Made by a program: the position numbers and the translations under genes. The notes under the pieces are model-generated. The model was not told where the DNA came from. It saw only the letters and a list, made by a program, of their open reading frames with translations, and did not search any database. Of a stretch of 64,000 nucleotides of DNA, positions 60,668-64,000 are shown piece by piece (position 1 is the first letter of the stretch; each line of letters starts with the position of its first letter). This DNA comes from JADHLJ01 sp038118725. Its GTDB lineage: Bacteria; Pseudomonadota; Alphaproteobacteria; Thalassobaculales; Thalassobaculaceae. The DNA lies in contig JAYOIK010000009.1 of the NCBI GenBank assembly GCA_038118725.1, positions 1 through 64,000 on the forward strand, written 5' to 3'.

Positions 60668-61525
60668 ATGAGCTTTCAAAAAATCGAGATCGAACCCGTA
60701 TCCGGCAATCTCGGCGCGATTATCCATGGTGTTGATCTCGGCAATTTGGATGACGAGACCTTCGAGGAAGTTCACCAGGCTTGGCTCGACAACGGTGTCG
60801 TGTTCTTTCGGGATCAGGACATCACGCCGGAGGAGCAGATCGCCTTCGCCAAGCGGTTCGGCGAGATCCATTTCCATCCCTATATGCGCGGCCTCGACGA
60901 GCATCCCGAGGTGCTGGAGATCGTGAAGGAACCCGGCGACGGCTATACGTTCGGGGCGGTCTGGCACACGGATCAGATGTTCAACCCGCAACCGGCCATG
61001 GCGACGATGCTCTACGCCAAGGAAGTGCCGAGCCGGGGCGGTGACACGATGTTCTCGAACCAGTATCTCGCCTACGAAACTCTGTCCGCCCCGATGCGCC
61101 ACGCGATTTCGGCGGTCAAGACCCACAATGTCGGCGACGGCTTTCGGCGCAGCATGGGCGCGTCCACCCGGAGCGAGCGCTATGCCAAGAACCCGACCAT
61201 GCAGGCCAAGATCCGTGACCCCGGAAACGCGCCGACCGAAGCAAGGCATCCCTTGGTACGGACGCATCCGGAAACCGGGCGCAAACTGCTCTATATCGGC
61301 AGTCACACACTGACCCTAGATGGGTTCCAGGAGAAGGAAGCGGACGTACTAATCGATTTCCTGCGCGCGCATTCGGCCAAGCCCGAGTTTACCTGCCGGT
61401 TCCGTTGGGAGGTCGGCTCGCTGGCACTGTGGGATAACCGCTGCGTGCAGCATCAGGCGCTGGCGGATTATGACGAGCGAAGGCGGATGCACCGGATCAC
61501 CATCGCCGGCGACACGCCCTATTGA
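60668..61525 (+). CDS. TauD/TfdA-family 2-oxoglutarate dioxygenase, copy 2
   Basis: A 285-residue Fe(II)/2-oxoglutarate oxygenase with iron ligands His100 and Asp102 (VWHTDQMF), distal His in VQHQALADY and Arg in MHRITI. It is a paralogue of the gene at 53280. In this position, between pcaHG and two flavin enzymes, it could remove an ether, sulfate or amine side group from an aromatic compound, as TfdA does for 2,4-D; that is inference. ATG 60668 gives the family N-terminus (IEIEPVSGNLGAIIHGVDL). A TATAGT -10-like box is at 60622-60627. Confidence 0.9.
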   Translation: MSFQKIEIEPVSGNLGAIIHGVDLGNLDDETFEEVHQAWLDNGVVFFRDQDITPEEQIAFAKRFGEIHFHPYMRGLDEHPEVLEIVKEPGDGYTFGAVWHTDQMFNPQPAMATMLYAKEVPSRGGDTMFSNQYLAYETLSAPMRHAISAVKTHNVGDGFRRSMGASTRSERYAKNPTMQAKIRDPGNAPTEARHPLVRTHPETGRKLLYIGSHTLTLDGFQEKEADVLIDFLRAHSAKPEFTCRFRWEVGSLALWDNRCVQHQALADYDERRRMHRITIAGDTPY

Positions 61526-61552
61526 GACCCGCCGCCAATCGAGGATCGGACC

Positions 61553-62509
61553 ATGAAATTCGGACTGCATCTGGGGATTCGCGGCCCCGCGGCCGATCCC
61601 GACAGCCTGCGCGTCATAGCGGCGGAGGCCGAGGCACTGGGCTTTTCCCATCTCGGCTTCAGCGACCATGTGGTGATCGCCGATACCGTCGACTCGCCCT
61701 ATCCCTATACCAAGGACGGACGCTGGTTCGCCGAGGATAGCGGCGAATGCCTGGAGCAGATCACCACCCTCGGCTATGTCGCGGCGACGACGACCAAGAT
61801 CCGGCTGCTGACCTCGGTGATGGTGCTGCCGCATCGCCCACCGGTGCTCGCCGCGAAGATGCTGAACACCGTCGACGTGCTCTCCAAGGGCCGGCTGACG
61901 GTGGGCATCGGCGTCGGCTGGATGGCCGAGGAGATCGCGCTTCTGGACGGACCGCCCTTCGAGGCCCGCGGCGTCGCGTCGGATGAATATATCGCCGCGT
62001 TCCGCGAGCTCTGGACCGAGGCCAAGCCACGCTTCGAGGGCGACCATGTCCGTTTCGACGGTCTCAAATTCCATCCGAAGCCGACGCAGACCCCGCATCC
62101 ACCGCTTTGGATCGGCGGCGAGGCCAAGGCCGGGCGGCGGCGCGCCGGTCGCATCGGCGACGGCTGGTACCCGGTCGGCAACAACCCCAAGGCGCCCTTC
62201 GACACGGCGGAGCTATATGCCGCCGGTCTCGCCGACGTTAATGCCGCGGCCGAGGCGGTGGGGCGCGATCCCGGAAGCATCTCCCGCGCCCTGCTCGCGA
62301 TCTGGTATCGCCTGGGCGAGGCGGACGAGGCCAGGGACGGCGGGCGCCGATCCTTCACCGGCTCCGCCGACGACATTCTCGGCGATATCGACGCCTATCG
62401 ACGCGCCGGCCTAGAGCATCTGGTGATCGGCGGCGAGAGCAGCGGGCTGGAGCAATGCCTGGAGCGCATGCGCCGCTTCGAGGCCGAGATCATGCGCCGG
62501 GTCGACTAA
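61553..62509 (+). CDS. LLM-class (F420- or FMN-dependent) oxidoreductase
   Basis: A 318-residue luciferase-like TIM-barrel enzyme. Its start (KFGLHLGIRGP), the LGFSHLGFSDHVV segment, RLTVGIGVGWMAEE and HPPLWIGGEAKAGRRRAGRIGDGW are typical of the TIGR03619-like subset that uses F420 or FMN. Substrate unknown. It lies 27 bases after the TauD gene with GAGGA before the ATG, and its TAA is directly followed by the GTG of the flavin monooxygenase, so these genes share a transcript. Confidence 0.85.
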   Translation: MKFGLHLGIRGPAADPDSLRVIAAEAEALGFSHLGFSDHVVIADTVDSPYPYTKDGRWFAEDSGECLEQITTLGYVAATTTKIRLLTSVMVLPHRPPVLAAKMLNTVDVLSKGRLTVGIGVGWMAEEIALLDGPPFEARGVASDEYIAAFRELWTEAKPRFEGDHVRFDGLKFHPKPTQTPHPPLWIGGEAKAGRRRAGRIGDGWYPVGNNPKAPFDTAELYAAGLADVNAAAEAVGRDPGSISRALLAIWYRLGEADEARDGGRRSFTGSADDILGDIDAYRRAGLEHLVIGGESSGLEQCLERMRRFEAEIMRRVD

Positions 62510-64000
62510 GTGGCGCGGGAAATTGACGTACCGGTGCTGGTCGTCGGCGGTGGCCCCATCGGACTTACCCTGGCGATGGCCCTGGCTTGGCGGGGCGTCG
62601 AGGTTCTGGTCTGCGAGATCCGGGCGCGGGGAGAGCCGCCGCCGCCGAAATGCAATCATGTCGCGGCCCGGACCATGGAAATCTTCAGACGCCTCGGTGT
62701 CGCCGGCAAGCTGCGAAACGCCGGTCTGCCGCCCGATTATCCGAACGACGTTTCCTACCGGACATCCTTCACCGGCACCGAGCTGACCCGCATCCCAATC
62801 CCCTGCCGGCGCGATCGCTACACCGCCACCGACGGCCCGGACACGGACTGGCCGACACCAGAGCCGCCGCACCGGATCAACCAGATCTTTCTCGAACCGA
62901 TCCTCTTCGACCACGCCGCCCAGATGCCCAAGCTGCGCACCCTCAACAGGGTCCGGATCGAAAGTCTCACCCAGGACGAGGACCAGGTGGTCGCGCTGGC
63001 CCGTGATCTCGCTACCGGCGAGACCATTCGGATCACCAGCCAATATCTCATCGGCTGCGACGGCGGATCGTCGCTGGTGCGCAAGGCGATCGGCGCCAAA
63101 TTCGAGGGCGACGCGGTGATCGCCCGGACCCAGACCTGCTATATCCGCGCGCCCAAGCTGATCGATCTGCAGACCGAGAAACCCGCCTGGGCGACTTTCT
63201 CGCTGAACCCCAGGCGATCCGGCAATGTCTACGCGATCGACGGCAGGGAGCGTTGGGTGGTGCACAATTATCTGCGCCCGACCGAGGCGGATTTCGACGC
63301 GGTCGACAGGGACTGGGCAATCCGGACGATCCTCGGGGTGGATGAAGGTTTTGAGTATGAAATCCTCTCCAAGGAAGACTGGTTCGGGCGCCGTCTGGTC
63401 GCCGACAAGTTCCGCGACCGCCGGGTCTTCATCGCCGGCGACGCGGCGCATATCTGGGTGCCCTACGCCGGCTACGGCATGAACGCGGGGATCGCCGACG
63501 CCATGAACCTCTCCTGGCTCCTGGCCGCGCATCTCAACGGCTGGGCCGCGCCGGCCATACTCGATGCCCATGAGCGCGAACGCCATCCGATCACCGAACA
63601 GGTCTCGCGCTATGTCATGGACCACGCCCATGCCATGGCCGGTCAGCGCGGCGCGGTGCCCGAGAATATCGAGGAGGACAGCCCGGAGGGCGCGGCGGCG
63701 CGCGCCAGGCTCGGCAAGGCGGCCTATGATCTGAATGTCCAGCAATACTGCTGCGCCGGCCTGAATTTCGGCATCTTCTATGATTCCTCGCCGATCATAG
63801 CCCACGAGGATGAACCCGCGCCCGGCTATACGATGGCGAGCTTCACCGCGTCGACGGTGCCGGGATGCCGGACGCCCTATTTCCAGCTTGGCGAGGGCCG
63901 CGGCCTTTATGATGCGATTGGCTCGGACTACACGCTTTTGCGGCTGGATCCGACGGTCGATGTCACCCCACTGGTCGAGGCGGCGCGCGCCCAGAACATC
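62510..64000 (+). CDS. Class A flavin monooxygenase (TfdB/MhpA-like), cut by the window end
   Basis: The first 497 residues of an FAD-dependent aromatic hydroxylase; the gene continues past the window and usual length is 540-600. Motifs: the FAD loop GGGPIGLTLAMAL (13-25), the FAD/NADPH DG motif IGCDGGSSLVRKAIG (about 178-192) and GD motif FIAGDAAHIWVPYAGYGMNAG (in two overlapping parts near 306-326). The C-terminal part seen (ASTVPGCRTPYFQLGEG) starts the thioredoxin-like domain of phenol- and dichlorophenol-hydroxylase-type enzymes. Start is a GTG immediately after the LLM stop (TAAGTG). It would hydroxylate a phenolic substrate with NAD(P)H and oxygen. Confidence 0.88.
   Translation, partial: MAREIDVPVLVVGGGPIGLTLAMALAWRGVEVLVCEIRARGEPPPPKCNHVAARTMEIFRRLGVAGKLRNAGLPPDYPNDVSYRTSFTGTELTRIPIPCRRDRYTATDGPDTDWPTPEPPHRINQIFLEPILFDHAAQMPKLRTLNRVRIESLTQDEDQVVALARDLATGETIRITSQYLIGCDGGSSLVRKAIGAKFEGDAVIARTQTCYIRAPKLIDLQTEKPAWATFSLNPRRSGNVYAIDGRERWVVHNYLRPTEADFDAVDRDWAIRTILGVDEGFEYEILSKEDWFGRRLVADKFRDRRVFIAGDAAHIWVPYAGYGMNAGIADAMNLSWLLAAHLNGWAAPAILDAHERERHPITEQVSRYVMDHAHAMAGQRGAVPENIEEDSPEGAAARARLGKAAYDLNVQQYCCAGLNFGIFYDSSPIIAHEDEPAPGYTMASFTASTVPGCRTPYFQLGEGRGLYDAIGSDYTLLRLDPTVDVTPLVEAARAQNI

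Noticed and set aside
62411..63805. 464-residue open frame on the minus strand
   Set aside because: It lies opposite the flavin monooxygenase, whose motifs are clear. Long antisense frames are expected in GC-rich coding DNA, and this one has no family-like pattern.
1..64000. CRISPR arrays, tRNA/rRNA genes, insertion sequences, prophage or defence genes
   Set aside because: Looked for on both strands; no repeat-spacer pattern, tRNA-like cloverleaf, transposase, integrase, nuclease-helicase or toxin-antitoxin pair was found.

Overview
The window is GC-rich and reads as chromosomal DNA of an alphaproteobacterium, most likely a Rhodospirillales-type lineage; the exact taxon cannot be set from sequence alone. 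The evidence is gene order and family content: holC-pepA diverging from lptF-lptG-lptD-surA-pdxA-rsmA; yicC-gmk close to fabD-fabG-acpP-fabF-mltG; rpsF-rpsR-(DUF2232)-rplI-dnaB-alr; mlaE-mlaF-radA-cvpA-purF; an alphaproteobacterial DUF2794 gene; and frequent GTG and TTG starts. No rRNA, tRNA, CRISPR array, insertion sequence, phage gene or plasmid gene was seen.

Layout. (1) 0-9.5 kb is accessory carbon metabolism. A cupin and an MFS carrier are divergent, a PfkB sugar kinase lies opposite, and a four-gene plus-strand operon follows (RraA-like, D-2-hydroxyacid dehydrogenase, HpcH/HpaI aldolase, Ldh-family dehydrogenase) that looks like hydroxy- or keto-acid breakdown. A small helical protein, a secreted SNase-like protein with a degenerate active site, an aldo/keto reductase and an isocitrate/isopropylmalate-type dehydrogenase come next. 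(2) 9.6-19.6 kb is core: holC, pepA, the LPS transport genes lptFGD, the chaperone surA, pdxA and rsmA. (3) 19.6-26.6 kb, mostly minus strand, holds gmk, yicC, mltG and the fatty-acid genes fabF, acpP, fabG and fabD, with an SDR gene on the opposite strand between yicC and mltG. (4) 26.6-38.2 kb, plus strand, holds ribosomal proteins, dnaB, alr, mlaEF, radA, cvpA, purF and an SDR gene. (5) 38.2-42 kb, minus strand, is a YfgM-like gene, bamB and der plus a small coiled-coil gene. (6) 42.3-44.2 kb holds four small proteins: DUF2794, a zinc ribbon, a PilZ protein behind a consensus sigma-54 promoter, and a two-helix membrane protein.

(7) 44.2-64 kb is an accessory catabolic region with mixed gene directions: a DMT exporter, two luciferase-like flavin oxidoreductases, a crotonase, a methyltransferase-like gene broken by an in-frame amber codon, a CaiB/BaiF CoA-transferase, a phytanoyl-CoA-type dioxygenase, a zinc alcohol dehydrogenase, a secreted protein with a C-terminal PPC-like domain, two TauD/TfdA dioxygenases, a ketopantoate-reductase-like enzyme, an acyl-CoA dehydrogenase, an amidinotransferase-fold enzyme, a glycerate 2-kinase, complete protocatechuate 3,4-dioxygenase subunits (pcaH, pcaG) and a class A flavin monooxygenase that runs off the end. 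The last five genes (59.2-64.0 kb) share one strand and could form an aromatic hydroxylation and ring-cleavage module. Two related palindromic elements of about 105-112 bp lie in intergenic gaps of this region.

No recognisable transcription factor is encoded in the 64 kb, so the accessory genes must be controlled from elsewhere. The points most worth a second look are the sigma-54 promoter before the PilZ gene, the palindromic repeat pair, the amber-split methyltransferase, the degenerate SNase-like protein and the terminal aromatic-oxidation cluster. No clearly new multi-gene system such as a defence, secretion or biosynthetic system could be supported.
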